Below are positions 51,533-61,014 of a DNA stretch of 64,000 nucleotides, piece after piece; positions within the stretch are counted from its first letter, which is position 1, and each line of letters starts with the position of its first letter. The notes beneath the pieces were generated by a model. The model had not been told where the DNA came from. It was given only the letters and a program-made list of their open reading frames with translations, and did no database searches. The stretch comes from Pseudomonas cerasi (lineage in GTDB: Bacteria; Pseudomonadota; Gammaproteobacteria; Pseudomonadales; Pseudomonadaceae). The stretch is from positions 3,257,001 through 3,321,000 of the forward strand of contig NZ_LT222319.1 of NCBI RefSeq assembly GCF_900074915.1, in the 5' to 3' direction. The translations under genes and the position numbers were made by a program.

Positions 51533-52699
51533 CTAGAAGTATTTCAGCCAGCTGATATCCCGACGACGGGCCTTGAGCGCGGCGAACCAGCGCACCGCCG
51601 GGAACAGCAGAACGGCCAGTACCACCGAGGTCAGCCAGACTCCCCACATGTGGTCGAAACCGAAGTACGTGCCCTGATTGGTGCCCCAGATCGCCAAGGC
51701 AATCAGGTACAGGACTTTCAGCACGTAAAGGTGCAGCAGGTAGAAAAACATCGGCGCCGAACCGAGCACCACCAGCGGCCTTAACCCGCTTTTCTCCTGA
51801 CTGCGTTCGAAGGCGATGAGGATCAGCAGACCAATCCCCAGCGTCAGGCAGATGAACAGCAGCGAGGGCGGGTATTTGGTGATGTTGAAGAAGCTCATGA
51901 CCGTCTGTATGCCGCTGTCGCCGACGCTCCACGGTTTTTCACCGTAGCCGTTGATCAGGCGCAGGACCACGAAGCCCAGCAGTGCCCCTGCCCCACACTT
52001 CCACAGATTCGCACGGCGTTTCGCCGCGTCGTAGCTGCTTGAGAACCAGGGGCCTGCGGCGTAGCCCAGTGCGATGATGCCGATCCACGGCAACAACGGA
52101 TACGACGTGCGCAAGCGCAGGTTATCGGAAGCCTCGATCCAGCCACGGTCGTGCAGGACCGCCCACGGCACGTGCATGGCCGACTCGACACCGAAATGCA
52201 CCGTGTCCAGCAGGTTATGCCCGGCAATGATCACCACACCGATGACCACCAGCGCCCAGCGCGGCAGAAACACCATCAACGACAGCGCGACCATGCTCAG
52301 GCCGATGGCCCAGATCACTTGCAGGTAGATGATGGTTGGCGGGAACTTGAAGGTCCAGGCAAAGCTCACCAGCGTGAATTCCAGCGCAATCAGAAACAGT
52401 CCGCGCTTGAGCAGGAACGCCGAAACGTCGCTTTTGCCCTGATGTTTCTCGCCGTAGAGAAACGCCGAAAGCCCGGTCAGCAGGACGAACAGTGGCGCAC
52501 ACAAATGCGCCAGCGTCCGGCTGAAAAACAGCTCCGGCGCGGTGGTCGTGACGTCCATCGGGTCGATGACCTGGTGGTGCATGAAGAACGTTTCGCGGAC
52601 ATGGTCCAGCAACATGAAAAGAATGATCAGCCCGCGCAGAGCATCGATCGAGCGCAGCCGTGATGCGGGTGCCCGGGTTGAGTGAACAGCTGTTGTCAT
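51533..52699 (-). CDS. DUF1624 multi-pass membrane protein (acyltransferase-like)
   Basis: 388 residues with about ten membrane helices. RLRSIDALRGLIILFMLLDHVRETFF is the hallmark N-terminal region of DUF1624/heparan-alpha-glucosaminide acetyltransferase-like proteins, with the DALRG and LDHVR motifs. Later loops include YPLLPWIGIIALGYAAGPWF and the helix PMFFYLLHLYVLKVLYLI. The acceptor molecule is unknown; such proteins are thought to modify periplasmic or envelope sugars. The ATG at 52699 has GGATC upstream. It lies 51 bases after the gamma-carbonic anhydrase gene and appears to close the folE2 operon. Confidence 0.82.
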   Translation of the reverse strand: MTTAVHSTRAPASRLRSIDALRGLIILFMLLDHVRETFFMHHQVIDPMDVTTTAPELFFSRTLAHLCAPLFVLLTGLSAFLYGEKHQGKSDVSAFLLKRGLFLIALEFTLVSFAWTFKFPPTIIYLQVIWAIGLSMVALSLMVFLPRWALVVIGVVIIAGHNLLDTVHFGVESAMHVPWAVLHDRGWIEASDNLRLRTSYPLLPWIGIIALGYAAGPWFSSSYDAAKRRANLWKCGAGALLGFVVLRLINGYGEKPWSVGDSGIQTVMSFFNITKYPPSLLFICLTLGIGLLILIAFERSQEKSGLRPLVVLGSAPMFFYLLHLYVLKVLYLIALAIWGTNQGTYFGFDHMWGVWLTSVVLAVLLFPAVRWFAALKARRRDISWLKYF

Positions 52700-52750
52700 G
52701 AAAGATCCAGATCCGTGGGCGGAAGTGCAATGAGTCAAGGGTGTCCTGGG

Positions 52751-53311
52751 TCAGAACTCGTTCTGAAGCGCCTTGTAGCCGCGCACCAGATCAATGTTGG
52801 TGTGCGCCACATCTTCGGAAAATTCCGAAGCCGAAATGCTCACCGGTGGAAATTGCGAAAGGTCAGTACCCGGCCCGATCCGGGTGGTGGACGGCACGTA
52901 AAAGTGCTCCGGCAAATCGCGACCATCGACCACCGAGTTGTGCCTGACCACGCTGCCGTTGCCGACTTGGCAATTGAACAACACGCTATTGAAACCGATG
53001 AACACGCGATCTCCGACCATGCAAGGTCCGTGCACGATGGAGCGGTGGGCAATCGAGGTGAACTCGCCGATAGTGACAGCAGCACCTGATTTCGAATGGA
53101 TCACAACGCCGTCCTGAATGTTGGAATTGGCCCCGATGACGATCGGCTCCATGTCCCCGGTGGCATCGACTTCGTCGGCGCGGATCACGGCGTAGGGGCC
53201 GACAAATACGTTGTCCTTGATGATCACCTTGCCGCAGATGATCGCGGTTTTATCGATGTAGGCGGACTCGGCAATGACCGGCAGATGGCCGGAAGGATTT
53301 TTACGGATCAC
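52751..53311 (-). CDS. Gamma-carbonic anhydrase family protein (left-handed beta-helix)
   Basis: 186 residues of hexapeptide-repeat beta-helix (ESAYIDKTAIICGKVIIKDNVFVGPYAVIRADEV ...). Expected metal histidines can be placed in DGVVIHSKSG and IAHRSIVHGPCMVG. Paralogues of this type sit in Zur-regulated clusters of pseudomonads next to folE2, where they may replace zinc-dependent carbonic anhydrase using another metal; that role is established for the cluster type, not shown here. The gap to folE2 is 11 bases, so the genes are cotranscribed. Confidence 0.85.
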   Translation of the reverse strand: MIRKNPSGHLPVIAESAYIDKTAIICGKVIIKDNVFVGPYAVIRADEVDATGDMEPIVIGANSNIQDGVVIHSKSGAAVTIGEFTSIAHRSIVHGPCMVGDRVFIGFNSVLFNCQVGNGSVVRHNSVVDGRDLPEHFYVPSTTRIGPGTDLSQFPPVSISASEFSEDVAHTNIDLVRGYKALQNEF

Positions 53312-53322
53312 GGAATGAAACC

Positions 53323-54228
53323 TCAGGACAGGTAGTTGGAAGTCTGGGCAGCGGCATCGTGCGGATGCAGGCTTTCGAAGTGGCGGACACTGACGCTGGA
53401 AGCTGCATAGCGGCCTTCAAGTGCTTGCTGGACCTTGCGCGCAGCGTCTTCGACGTACATCAGATTCTGGCCGTTGAGCCGCGCGAAGGCCTGCTCATCG
53501 GCACGCTTGACCGCGGTTTGCACCGGGGTGCCCAACGCCTGTTCGACAAGATCGATCAGCGTCATCAGGCCCAGCTCGGTCGCCTGGTCCGCCACCCGCA
53601 CTTGCACCGTTGCAACGCTGCGCTGGCTGTGCGGCGTGGCAAACGATGCGTTCTCGCGCAGCCAGCTCGCGACCTGCATCGGATCGACAAACGACTGCCT
53701 GCCGAAGCGCGCTGCGAATGCCTCTTCCAGCAATTGGCGAGACAATGCAGCCGAGCACGGGCAGGTGGAGGAGTAGGTGATATCCACCGAACTGTCGAGG
53801 CACAGCCGACCAGCATGCCAGGTGGCATCGAGCTTCACGGGGTAGGATTTCCAGCCGCTGAGCGCTTCGGTAATCAACGCCGGGCGGCGGCACAGCAGAT
53901 TGAAGCTCAGCGTCAGTCGGGCATGACTGGAGTGGCAGTCGAGGTGGCTCTCGACCATGGCTTCCAGCAAGGCCGACAACGTATAGGGGCTGACGATCTG
54001 ATGCTCGGCGTAGCCGTCGAGCAGCCGATAGAGTCGCGACATGTGGATACCCTTGACGCTCGGGTCGGCCAGATCGACCTGCAGATCGACATGCGTGTGA
54101 ACAGGATGACGGATGCCCGCTTCAGCCAGTCTGATCGGCACTTCCACACCTTGCATGCCGACCCAGTCGAGTGAAACCAGCGCCGGGGAAATTTCCGTCA
54201 GGGCAACATCCGGGAGAGGTTTGTTCAT
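53323..54228 (-). CDS. folE2: GTP cyclohydrolase FolE2 (type IB)
   Basis: 301-residue metal-flexible GTP cyclohydrolase that starts folate synthesis from GTP. Characteristic segments are SLDWVGMQGVEVPI near the N-terminus, LSFNLLCRRPALITEALSGWKSYPVKL and the active-site cysteine region YSSTCPCSAALSRQL, then NLMYVEDAARKVQQALE. FolE2 substitutes for zinc-dependent FolE when zinc is short. First gene of the operon folE2 - gamma-carbonic anhydrase - DUF1624, with a Zur-like box about 90 bases upstream of the ATG. Confidence 0.92.
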   Translation of the reverse strand: MNKPLPDVALTEISPALVSLDWVGMQGVEVPIRLAEAGIRHPVHTHVDLQVDLADPSVKGIHMSRLYRLLDGYAEHQIVSPYTLSALLEAMVESHLDCHSSHARLTLSFNLLCRRPALITEALSGWKSYPVKLDATWHAGRLCLDSSVDITYSSTCPCSAALSRQLLEEAFAARFGRQSFVDPMQVASWLRENASFATPHSQRSVATVQVRVADQATELGLMTLIDLVEQALGTPVQTAVKRADEQAFARLNGQNLMYVEDAARKVQQALEGRYAASSVSVRHFESLHPHDAAAQTSNYLS

Positions 54229-54318
54229 GTGCGTCGTTCGTCTCGTTGGCGAACTTCACCACGCGGGCGAAGCCTGATGTTGGCGGTTCACAGCCGTACA
54301 GTGCACGGCCATAAATTC

Positions 54319-54333
54319 GTTACACTATAACAT
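54319..54333. promoter_or_regulatory. Zur-box-like element upstream of folE2
   Basis: GTTACACTATAACAT fits the pseudomonad/gammaproteobacterial Zur core GTTATAnTATAACAT with two changes (one per position of the left arm). Its place upstream of folE2, a known Zur target class, raises confidence. Confidence 0.6.
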
Positions 54334-54402
54334 CATAATTGTTAACTTCATCAACCAAACGTTATTCACCCCGCACGGCGCCCACGTAACACCGCCAGCG
54401 GC

Positions 54403-55311
54403 TCAGGTCTTTGCCAGCTCCTCGATCAGAAAATCCCGGAAGGCAGCGACTGCTGCGGGCAGGTTGCGCCCGGCCATGCTTTGCAACTCGATACGCCGTG
54501 CCTTCATGCCATCGTCGCTGATCGGCAGCGATTTGAGCTGTTTCTCATGGGCGCGTTTATCCAGGGTCATTTCGCTGGACAGGCTGATTCCGCCCTCCTC
54601 CCGAACAAACCGCAGCAAGGCGCCGATGTAGTTGCTGGTCAGCACCGGGTCGAACAGCAGGCCCTGCACGCCGCAGCAGATATCAAACAACTGGCGCAAG
54701 GTCGTGTCGGTATTGGTCAGGGCGATGGCGTAAGGCTGCAGTTCAGCCAGCGTAACCTCCTTGCGTGCGGCCAGCGGATGGTTATGACTGACCACCGCGC
54801 AGATCGCGCCGCTGTGGATGTGCTCGACCTTGATCTCGTTCTGCGGCGTCAGGCTGAAGGTCAGGCACAGGTCAGCGTCGCCCGAGCGCACCCGCTCGGT
54901 GGCCTGCGCCGGAGCACAGACCTCCATCGAGAAATGGATACCCTCATACTGCCGCCGAAAACGCGCAATGCACTGCGGCAGAAAATCCAGGGCAAAGCCC
55001 TCCGAGCATGCGATGCGCACATGCCCACGCTGCAAGCCTTGCAGCTCGGTGATTTCCAGCACTACCTGCTCGGCCTCAAGCTGTGATTTGCGCGCGTAGG
55101 CCGCCAGGCGAACGCCCGCCTCGCTGAGCATCATGCCGCGCGCCTGGCGCTCAAAGAGCACTGCGTCCAGCTCCCGCTCCAGTTTGCTGATCTGTCGACT
55201 GACCGCCGAAGACGCGACATTGAGGCGGATCGAGGCTTCGCTGATCGATCCGCACCGCGCCACTTCGAGGAAGTAGCGCAAGGCCGTGGACTGTACGCCG
55301 TAGAGTTGCAT
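54403..55311 (-). CDS. LysR-family transcriptional regulator
   Basis: 302 residues. The N-terminal winged helix reads MQLYGVQSTALRYFLEVARCGSISEASIRLNVASSAVSRQISKLERELDAVLFER, followed by a linker helix and a periplasmic-binding-protein-like effector domain (HVRIACSEGFALDFLPQCIARF). AGGAG precedes the ATG. It is divergent from the peptide ABC operon and is its probable regulator; the effector may be the imported compound or its product. Confidence 0.88.
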   Translation of the reverse strand: MQLYGVQSTALRYFLEVARCGSISEASIRLNVASSAVSRQISKLERELDAVLFERQARGMMLSEAGVRLAAYARKSQLEAEQVVLEITELQGLQRGHVRIACSEGFALDFLPQCIARFRRQYEGIHFSMEVCAPAQATERVRSGDADLCLTFSLTPQNEIKVEHIHSGAICAVVSHNHPLAARKEVTLAELQPYAIALTNTDTTLRQLFDICCGVQGLLFDPVLTSNYIGALLRFVREEGGISLSSEMTLDKRAHEKQLKSLPISDDGMKARRIELQSMAGRNLPAAVAAFRDFLIEELAKT

Positions 55312-55519
55312 GACTGCTCCTGCGTTGCCTTTTCAGCAATGAAAGGTTCGAAATATTGTGCTTGTGGCATTGATACGCTTTGCCTAGAGTCATGTCGAGG
55401 CGCAACTCACCAAAAGAACCCAATCAAAAGAACACTGCGGCCTCGTTGTTTCCCCCTCTTCTCGCATTTGCGACCCACTGCCCTTTGATACATCCACTTT
55501 GCCTTTTGGAGACGACGGC
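55312..55519. promoter_or_regulatory. LysR / ABC operon divergent promoter region
   Basis: About 208 bases. CAATGAAAGGTTCG then AAATATTG near 55338-55359 is a loose inverted pair (CAAT/ATTG) of T-N11-A style as bound by LysR proteins. No other structure stands out. Confidence 0.35.
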
Positions 55520-57040
55520 ATGGGAATCAAGGGTTTCGCTCGCAGCATCGCGCTATTGAGCCTGTTCAGCAGTTTCTCCGTCCTGGCCGGCAAGGCCGAC
55601 GACACACTGGTCTACGCCTCCGACAGCGAACCGGAAAACATCAGCCCCTATCACAACGATTTGCGCGAAGGCGTGATCCTCGGTCGCCTGATTTGGGACA
55701 ACCTGGTCTACCGCAACCCGGACAATGGCGAGTACCAGCCGATGCTCGCCACCAGCTGGAAACAGGTCGACGATACGACCATCGATTTCCAGCTGCGCCA
55801 GGGCGTGAAGTTTCACAACGGCGACCAGTTCACCGCAGATGACGTGGTGTTCACCCTCAATTATGTGGTGTCTCCAGAGTCCAAGGTGGTCACGGTACAA
55901 AATGTCGACTGGATCAAGAGCGCCGAAAAGCTGGGCGACTACAGCGTTCGTCTGCACCTGAAAAAGCCTTTCCCGCCTGCGCTGGAATACCTCTCCAACG
56001 CCGTACCGATGTTCCCGAAAAAATACTTCGAAGAAGTCGGGCTGGCAGGCTTCAGCCGTAAACCGATCGGCACCGGGCCTTACAAGGTGACGGCCATCGC
56101 CACCGGCGAAGGCGTGAAAATGGACAAGAACCCGGACTACTTCAAGGACAGCCCACAGGGTCAACCGAAGATCGGTCACATCAACTTCCGGGTGATCGCC
56201 GATGCCGAAACGCGTCTGGCCGAGCTGATGACCGGCGGCGTCGACTGGACCTGGCGGGTTGCACCGGATCAGGCGGAAAACCTCAAGGCCATGCCCAATC
56301 TGGTGGTCACCAGCGGCGCGACCATGCGTATAGGTTTTCTGATTCTGGATGCGCGCGGCACCTCCAGCGCCGATTCGCCGATGAAACACCTGAAGGTGCG
56401 CCAGGCGATCAACCACGCGATCAACCGTGACGGTCTGGCCTCGCAACTGGTCGGCGGCGAGAGCAAGCCGTTGCAGGTCGCCTGCTACCCTGGCCAGTTC
56501 GGTTGCGACACCAGCGCAGCCACGGTCTACAACTACGACCCGGCAAAGGCCAAGGCGCTGCTCGCCGAAGCCGGCTACCCGAACGGCTTTGAAACCGAAA
56601 TCTTCGCCTACCGTGACCGCGATTACGTGGAGGCCATCATCGGTAACCTGCGCGCCGTGGGCATCAACGCCAAGCTGCGTTACCTGAAGTACGCTGCTCT
56701 GCGTGATCAGCAGCGTGGCGGCAAGGTAGCGATGTCGTTCCAGGCGTGGGGCTCGTTCTCGATCCTCGATACCTCGGCGTCGGCCGGCACCTGGTTCAAG
56801 GGCAATCCCGACGACAACATCAAGGACCCGCAAGTCCAGGGCTGGCTGCAGACCGCCGACAACGCGCTGGACCCGCAGGTGCGCAAGGACAACTACCGCA
56901 AGGCGTTGCAACGCATCAGCGAGCAGGCCTACTGGGCGCCGTTGTTCAACTACTCGATGAACTACGCCTATGTCTCGGACCTGAACTTCAAGCCTTACCC
57001 GGACGAGTTGCCGCGCTTCGTGCTGTCGAGCTGGAAATAA
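55520..57040 (+). CDS. ABC transporter periplasmic solute-binding protein, peptide/opine family 5
   Basis: 506 residues with a signal peptide (MGIKGFARSIALLSLFSSFSVLAGKA). Family 5 (DppA/OppA-type) features: LVYASDSEPENISPYHNDLREG near the mature start, YQPMLATSWKQVDDTTIDFQLRQGVKFHNGDQFTADDVVFT, and VRQAINHAINRDGLASQLVGG. It captures a peptide or other amide-bearing solute in the periplasm. GGAGA precedes the ATG at 55520. First gene of an importer operon with two permeases, two ATPases and two M20 peptidases. Confidence 0.9.
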   Translation: MGIKGFARSIALLSLFSSFSVLAGKADDTLVYASDSEPENISPYHNDLREGVILGRLIWDNLVYRNPDNGEYQPMLATSWKQVDDTTIDFQLRQGVKFHNGDQFTADDVVFTLNYVVSPESKVVTVQNVDWIKSAEKLGDYSVRLHLKKPFPPALEYLSNAVPMFPKKYFEEVGLAGFSRKPIGTGPYKVTAIATGEGVKMDKNPDYFKDSPQGQPKIGHINFRVIADAETRLAELMTGGVDWTWRVAPDQAENLKAMPNLVVTSGATMRIGFLILDARGTSSADSPMKHLKVRQAINHAINRDGLASQLVGGESKPLQVACYPGQFGCDTSAATVYNYDPAKAKALLAEAGYPNGFETEIFAYRDRDYVEAIIGNLRAVGINAKLRYLKYAALRDQQRGGKVAMSFQAWGSFSILDTSASAGTWFKGNPDDNIKDPQVQGWLQTADNALDPQVRKDNYRKALQRISEQAYWAPLFNYSMNYAYVSDLNFKPYPDELPRFVLSSWK

Positions 57041-57142
57041 GCGCCTGACCAAGACCGTCGGCAAGCCTGGCTGTGAGGCGCATGACGCGCCTTGCAGTTG
57101 GGTCAGTCACCCCGTCATTCCCTGAACACAAGGTCACTTGCC

Positions 57143-58060
57143 ATGTTCGGATTTCTCTTGCGCCGCCTGGGCATTGCCCTGTGCGTAGCGATTACCGTGT
57201 CGGTGATCAGCTTTTCCCTGCTGCACCTGTCCGGCGATCTGGCCACTGCCATCGGCGGGCCGGAAGCCACCAGCGAGCAGATCGAACAGATCCGGGTGCA
57301 GTACGGCCTCAACAAGCCGTTGGTTACGCAGTATTTCGAATGGCTGGCCGACGTAGTGCGTCTTGATCTGGGCGACTCGTTCTTCTTCCAGGAGTCGGTT
57401 TACAACCTGATCGCCTCGCGCCTGTCGATCACCCTCGGGCTGGGCGCAATGGCCCTGAGTATTGCGCTGCTGATCGCCATTCCGCTGGGTGTGCTGGCCG
57501 CCGTGAAACGCGACACGTGGATCGATCGCCTGGCACTGAGCATCGCGGTACTGGGTCAGGCCATGCCCAGTTTCTGGTTCGCGCTGATGTTGATCGTGGT
57601 GTTTTCGGTCACCCTGAAATGGCTGCCGGTGTCGGGCAATTCGACCTGGGCGCACTTCGTGATGCCGGCCATCGCACTCGGTTACTACGCCACGCCTGCG
57701 ATTATGCGCCTGACCCGTGCGGGCATGCTCGACGTGCTCAATTCCGATTACATCCGCACCGCGCGGGCCAAGGGCCTGCGCCCCGCCACTGTCCTGTTCA
57801 AGCATGCGCTGCGCAACGCGCTGATTCCGGTGGTGGCCCTCGCCGCGGTGGAGTTTGGTTTCATGCTCGGCGGCTCGGTGGTCATCGAGACGGTTTTCTC
57901 GCTGCAGGGCATTGGCCAGCTGGCCTGGGACGCGATTGCCCGTGACGACTTTCCGGTGGTGCAGGCGGTCGTGCTGTTGATCGCGGTGATCTACATCGTC
58001 CTCACCCTGCTGGCCGACGTGCTCAACGCACTGCTCGACCCGCGCATCCGCGTGAAATAG
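57143..58060 (+). CDS. ABC transporter permease, DppB-like
   Basis: 305-residue inner-membrane subunit with six helices. It starts MFGFLLRRLGIALCVAITVSVISFSLLHLSGD and contains the EAA cytoplasmic loop YIRTARAKGLRPATVLFKHALRNALIPV, which docks on the ATPases. The ATG at 57143 has AAGG nearby; upstream codons are unlikely to be used. 102 bases follow the binding-protein gene, and the DppC-like gene comes 8 bases later. Confidence 0.9.
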   Translation: MFGFLLRRLGIALCVAITVSVISFSLLHLSGDLATAIGGPEATSEQIEQIRVQYGLNKPLVTQYFEWLADVVRLDLGDSFFFQESVYNLIASRLSITLGLGAMALSIALLIAIPLGVLAAVKRDTWIDRLALSIAVLGQAMPSFWFALMLIVVFSVTLKWLPVSGNSTWAHFVMPAIALGYYATPAIMRLTRAGMLDVLNSDYIRTARAKGLRPATVLFKHALRNALIPVVALAAVEFGFMLGGSVVIETVFSLQGIGQLAWDAIARDDFPVVQAVVLLIAVIYIVLTLLADVLNALLDPRIRVK

Positions 58061-58068
58061 GAGGCCCC

Positions 58069-58977
58069 ATGAGCACAACCACCTCATCGCCGCTGCTGAT
58101 CAACGATTACCAGCCTCCGGCGCGCAGCGTCTGGCGCACATTACGCAGCAGCTTCGCGCATCGCGGCTTCGTCATCGGCGCAGTATTGCTGCTGATTATC
58201 CTGCTCGGCGCCCTGTTCGCGCCCTGGCTGGCCCCCTACGACCCTTATGCGCAGGACGTGATGCTGCGCATGAAACCGCCTGTCTGGATGGCCAACGGCA
58301 CCTGGGACTACGTGCTGGGCACCGACAAACTGGGCCGCGATTACCTGTCGCGACTGCTCTACGGCGCACGCATCTCACTGTTCATCGGCTTCTCGGCGGC
58401 GCTGATTTCCGGCGTTATCGGCACCATCATGGGCCTGCTGGCCGGCTACTTCGGCGGCAAGACCGACGCGGTGATCAGCTACCTGATCACCACCCGCCTG
58501 GCGATGCCGGTGGTGATGATCGCGCTGGCCTCCGCGTCGCTGATCGGTGGCTCGCTGAAAGTGGTGATCGTGCTGCTTGGCTGCCTGCTCTGGGACCGCT
58601 TTGCCGTGGTGGTGCGCGCTGCCGTGCAGCAGATTCGCGACGCTGAATACGTCGCCTCGGCCCAGGCCCTGGGCTGCTCGACGCTGCGCATTCTGGCCAG
58701 CGAAATCCTGCCCAATCTGGTCGGCGCGCTGATCGTTGTCGCTACCCTGGAAATGGCTCACGCGATCCTCCTCGAGTCGGCACTGTCGTTTCTCGGGGTC
58801 GGCGTGCAGCCGCCCATTCCTTCATGGGGGCTGATGATCGCCGAGGGCAAACTGTACATGTTCTTTTCCCCTTGGGTCATCGCCATTCCCGGCGTCGCCC
58901 TGATGGTGCTGGTGCTGGGCATCAATCTGGTCGGTGACGGCCTGCGCGACCTGATCCTGCCCGACGGGCGCAACTGA
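58069..58977 (+). CDS. ABC transporter permease, DppC-like
   Basis: 302 residues: an N-terminal cytoplasmic tail, a helix (HRGFVIGAVLLLIILLGALFAPWLAPYDPYAQD) and the core with five further helices. LGTDKLGRDYLSRLLYGARISLFIG is the conserved DppC/OppC segment, and the EAA loop is RDAEYVASAQALGCSTLRILASEILPNLVG. GGAGG sits 7 bases before the ATG. It forms the heterodimeric channel with the DppB-like subunit. Confidence 0.9.
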   Translation: MSTTTSSPLLINDYQPPARSVWRTLRSSFAHRGFVIGAVLLLIILLGALFAPWLAPYDPYAQDVMLRMKPPVWMANGTWDYVLGTDKLGRDYLSRLLYGARISLFIGFSAALISGVIGTIMGLLAGYFGGKTDAVISYLITTRLAMPVVMIALASASLIGGSLKVVIVLLGCLLWDRFAVVVRAAVQQIRDAEYVASAQALGCSTLRILASEILPNLVGALIVVATLEMAHAILLESALSFLGVGVQPPIPSWGLMIAEGKLYMFFSPWVIAIPGVALMVLVLGINLVGDGLRDLILPDGRN

Positions 58978-58993
58978 CAGAGGAGATACGCAC

Positions 58994-59995
58994 ATGGCGC
59001 TGTTGCATGTTGAAAACCTGCGTGTCGAGATTCCTCTCGGCCAAGACACGCTCCACGCAGTGCGCGGCCTGGACTTTCAGGTCGAGCGCGGCGAAATGCT
59101 GTGCATCGTCGGCGAGTCCGGCTGCGGCAAATCCCTGACTTCGCTGGCACTCATGGAGCTGCTGCCGCGTAAGGCCCGGCGTACCGCAACGACACTGAGC
59201 CTGGACGGCATCGACATGCTGACCCAGAGCGAGCGGCAGATGTGCGACCTGCGCGGCAACCGCCTGGCGATGATCTTTCAGGAGCCGATGACCTCGCTGA
59301 ACCCGGCCTACAGCATCGGCGATCAGCTCAGCGAAGTGCTTACCCGACACCGCAAGGTGTCCCGCAAGGAGGCCCTGCAGCGCGCCGCGCAGATGCTTGA
59401 GAAAGTCGGGATCAGCAATGCGGGCGAGCGGCTGCGTCAGTACCCGCATCAACTGTCGGGCGGCCTGCGCCAGCGGGTAATCATCGCCATGGCCCTGATG
59501 TGCGAACCGGACGTGATCATCGCCGACGAACCGACCACTGCGCTGGACGTGACCATTCAGGCACAGATCCTGCGCCTGATCCGCGACATTCAGAAGGAGC
59601 TGGGTCTGGCCGTGATCTTCATCACCCACGACCTGGGGCTGGTGGCACGTATCGCCGACCGGGTTGCGGTGATGTACGCCGGACAGATCGTCGAAACCGC
59701 CCCGGCCATCGAGTTGTTCGAGAACCCGCAACACCCCTATACCCGCGGCTTGCTGGCGAGCATACCGATCCCCGGACGCACTCAACCGGGTCAGCCGCTG
59801 GGGTCGATTCCAGGGCTGGTGCCCAGCCTGGTCGGCGAACAACACGGCTGCGCATTTCGCAATCGCTGCCCGCAAGCGATCCCCGCCTGTGCCGACGACG
59901 TCCCGCCGATCAATAGCCACAACCACATGACTCGCTGCCTGTTTGCCGCAGCGGGTGCCGAACCTGTGTTTCACCGTGAGGGCGTACCGTCATGA
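58994..59995 (+). CDS. ABC transporter ATP-binding protein, DppD-like
   Basis: 333 residues. Walker A is G40-ESGCGKS, the signature LSGGLRQR, Walker B VIIADEPTTALD and the switch histidine FITHDLG. The C-terminal oligopeptide-transporter extension carries cysteines in HGCAFRNRCPQAIPAC, typical of the iron-sulfur-binding tails in this group. The stop overlaps the next ATG by four bases. Confidence 0.9.
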   Translation: MALLHVENLRVEIPLGQDTLHAVRGLDFQVERGEMLCIVGESGCGKSLTSLALMELLPRKARRTATTLSLDGIDMLTQSERQMCDLRGNRLAMIFQEPMTSLNPAYSIGDQLSEVLTRHRKVSRKEALQRAAQMLEKVGISNAGERLRQYPHQLSGGLRQRVIIAMALMCEPDVIIADEPTTALDVTIQAQILRLIRDIQKELGLAVIFITHDLGLVARIADRVAVMYAGQIVETAPAIELFENPQHPYTRGLLASIPIPGRTQPGQPLGSIPGLVPSLVGEQHGCAFRNRCPQAIPACADDVPPINSHNHMTRCLFAAAGAEPVFHREGVPS

Positions 59996-61014
59996 ATACC
60001 GCCGTGAAACAGGTCCCGACTGCCAGCATGAAGAAAGACATCGCGCTGGAGCTGTGCGATATGCGCCGCGAATTCAGCATCAGCCGTGGCTTTTTCAAAC
60101 CCAATGCCACGCTCAAAGCCGTCGATGGCGTGTCGCTGCGTCTGATGCGTGGCGAAACACTCGGGCTGGTCGGCGAATCGGGCTGCGGTAAAAGTACCCT
60201 GGCGAAGATGCTGCTGGGGCTGCTTGCGCCCAGCAGTGGCGACGTACTGGTCAACGGCAAGCACCTCGCCGGCACCGACCGCAAGGAGATGGCGCGGCGC
60301 ATTCAGCCGATCTTTCAGGACCCCTACTCGTCACTCAACCCGCGCAAGACCCTGCGCGAGATCGTCACGTTGCCGCTGATCGTGCATGGCATCGGCACCC
60401 CGGCCGAACGTCGCCAGCGCGCCGAAGCGATGATGGACGTGGTCGGCTTGCCCAAGCGCGTGATCGACAGTTACCCGAGCCAGCTTTCCGGTGGCCAGCG
60501 CCAGCGTGTGGCGATTGCCCGGGCGCTGGTGATGCGCCCGGATGTATTGATCTGCGACGAGCCGACTTCGGCGCTGGACGTTTCAGTGCAGGCACAGATT
60601 CTCAATCTGTTGCAGGACCTCAAACAGGAATTCGGCCTGACTTACCTGCTGATCAGCCATAACCTGGCCGTCATCGAACATCTGGCCGACCGCGTGGCGG
60701 TCATGTACCTGGGGCGGATCGTCGAAGAGCGCAGCCGCGAATCATTGTTCGCCCGGCCTGGCCATCCCTACACCCAGGCGTTGCTGGACTCGGTGCTGAC
60801 CCCGGACCCGCACTTGGGCATTCCCGATCTGGGTTTGCACGGGGCCTTTCCCAATCCCATGTCGCCGCCGTCCGGCTGCGCCTTTCATCCGCGCTGCCCG
60901 GCCTGCATGCCCCAGTGCAAGGAAAAAGCCCCGGCCATTGGCCGCATCGAAGGCGGAACCGTTCGCTGCCACCTGCACGACACCTCAAAACCTCTGGAGC
61001 AGATGCCCTCATGA
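59992..61014 (+). CDS. ABC transporter ATP-binding protein, DppF-like
   Basis: 340 residues. Walker A GESGCGKST, signature LSGGQRQR, Walker B LICDEPTSALD, histidine LLISHNLAV, and the cysteine-bearing tail SGCAFHPRCPACMPQCKEKAP. It pairs with the DppD-like subunit. Translationally coupled on both sides: ATGA overlap with the preceding gene and with the following M20 peptidase, so import and hydrolysis are made from one message. Confidence 0.9.
   Translation: MNTAVKQVPTASMKKDIALELCDMRREFSISRGFFKPNATLKAVDGVSLRLMRGETLGLVGESGCGKSTLAKMLLGLLAPSSGDVLVNGKHLAGTDRKEMARRIQPIFQDPYSSLNPRKTLREIVTLPLIVHGIGTPAERRQRAEAMMDVVGLPKRVIDSYPSQLSGGQRQRVAIARALVMRPDVLICDEPTSALDVSVQAQILNLLQDLKQEFGLTYLLISHNLAVIEHLADRVAVMYLGRIVEERSRESLFARPGHPYTQALLDSVLTPDPHLGIPDLGLHGAFPNPMSPPSGCAFHPRCPACMPQCKEKAPAIGRIEGGTVRCHLHDTSKPLEQMPS

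Noticed and set aside
55553..57064. 503-codon frame antisense to the solute-binding protein
   Set aside because: Same reason: the sense product has a signal peptide and family 5 motifs, while the antisense one has neither start signal nor domain.
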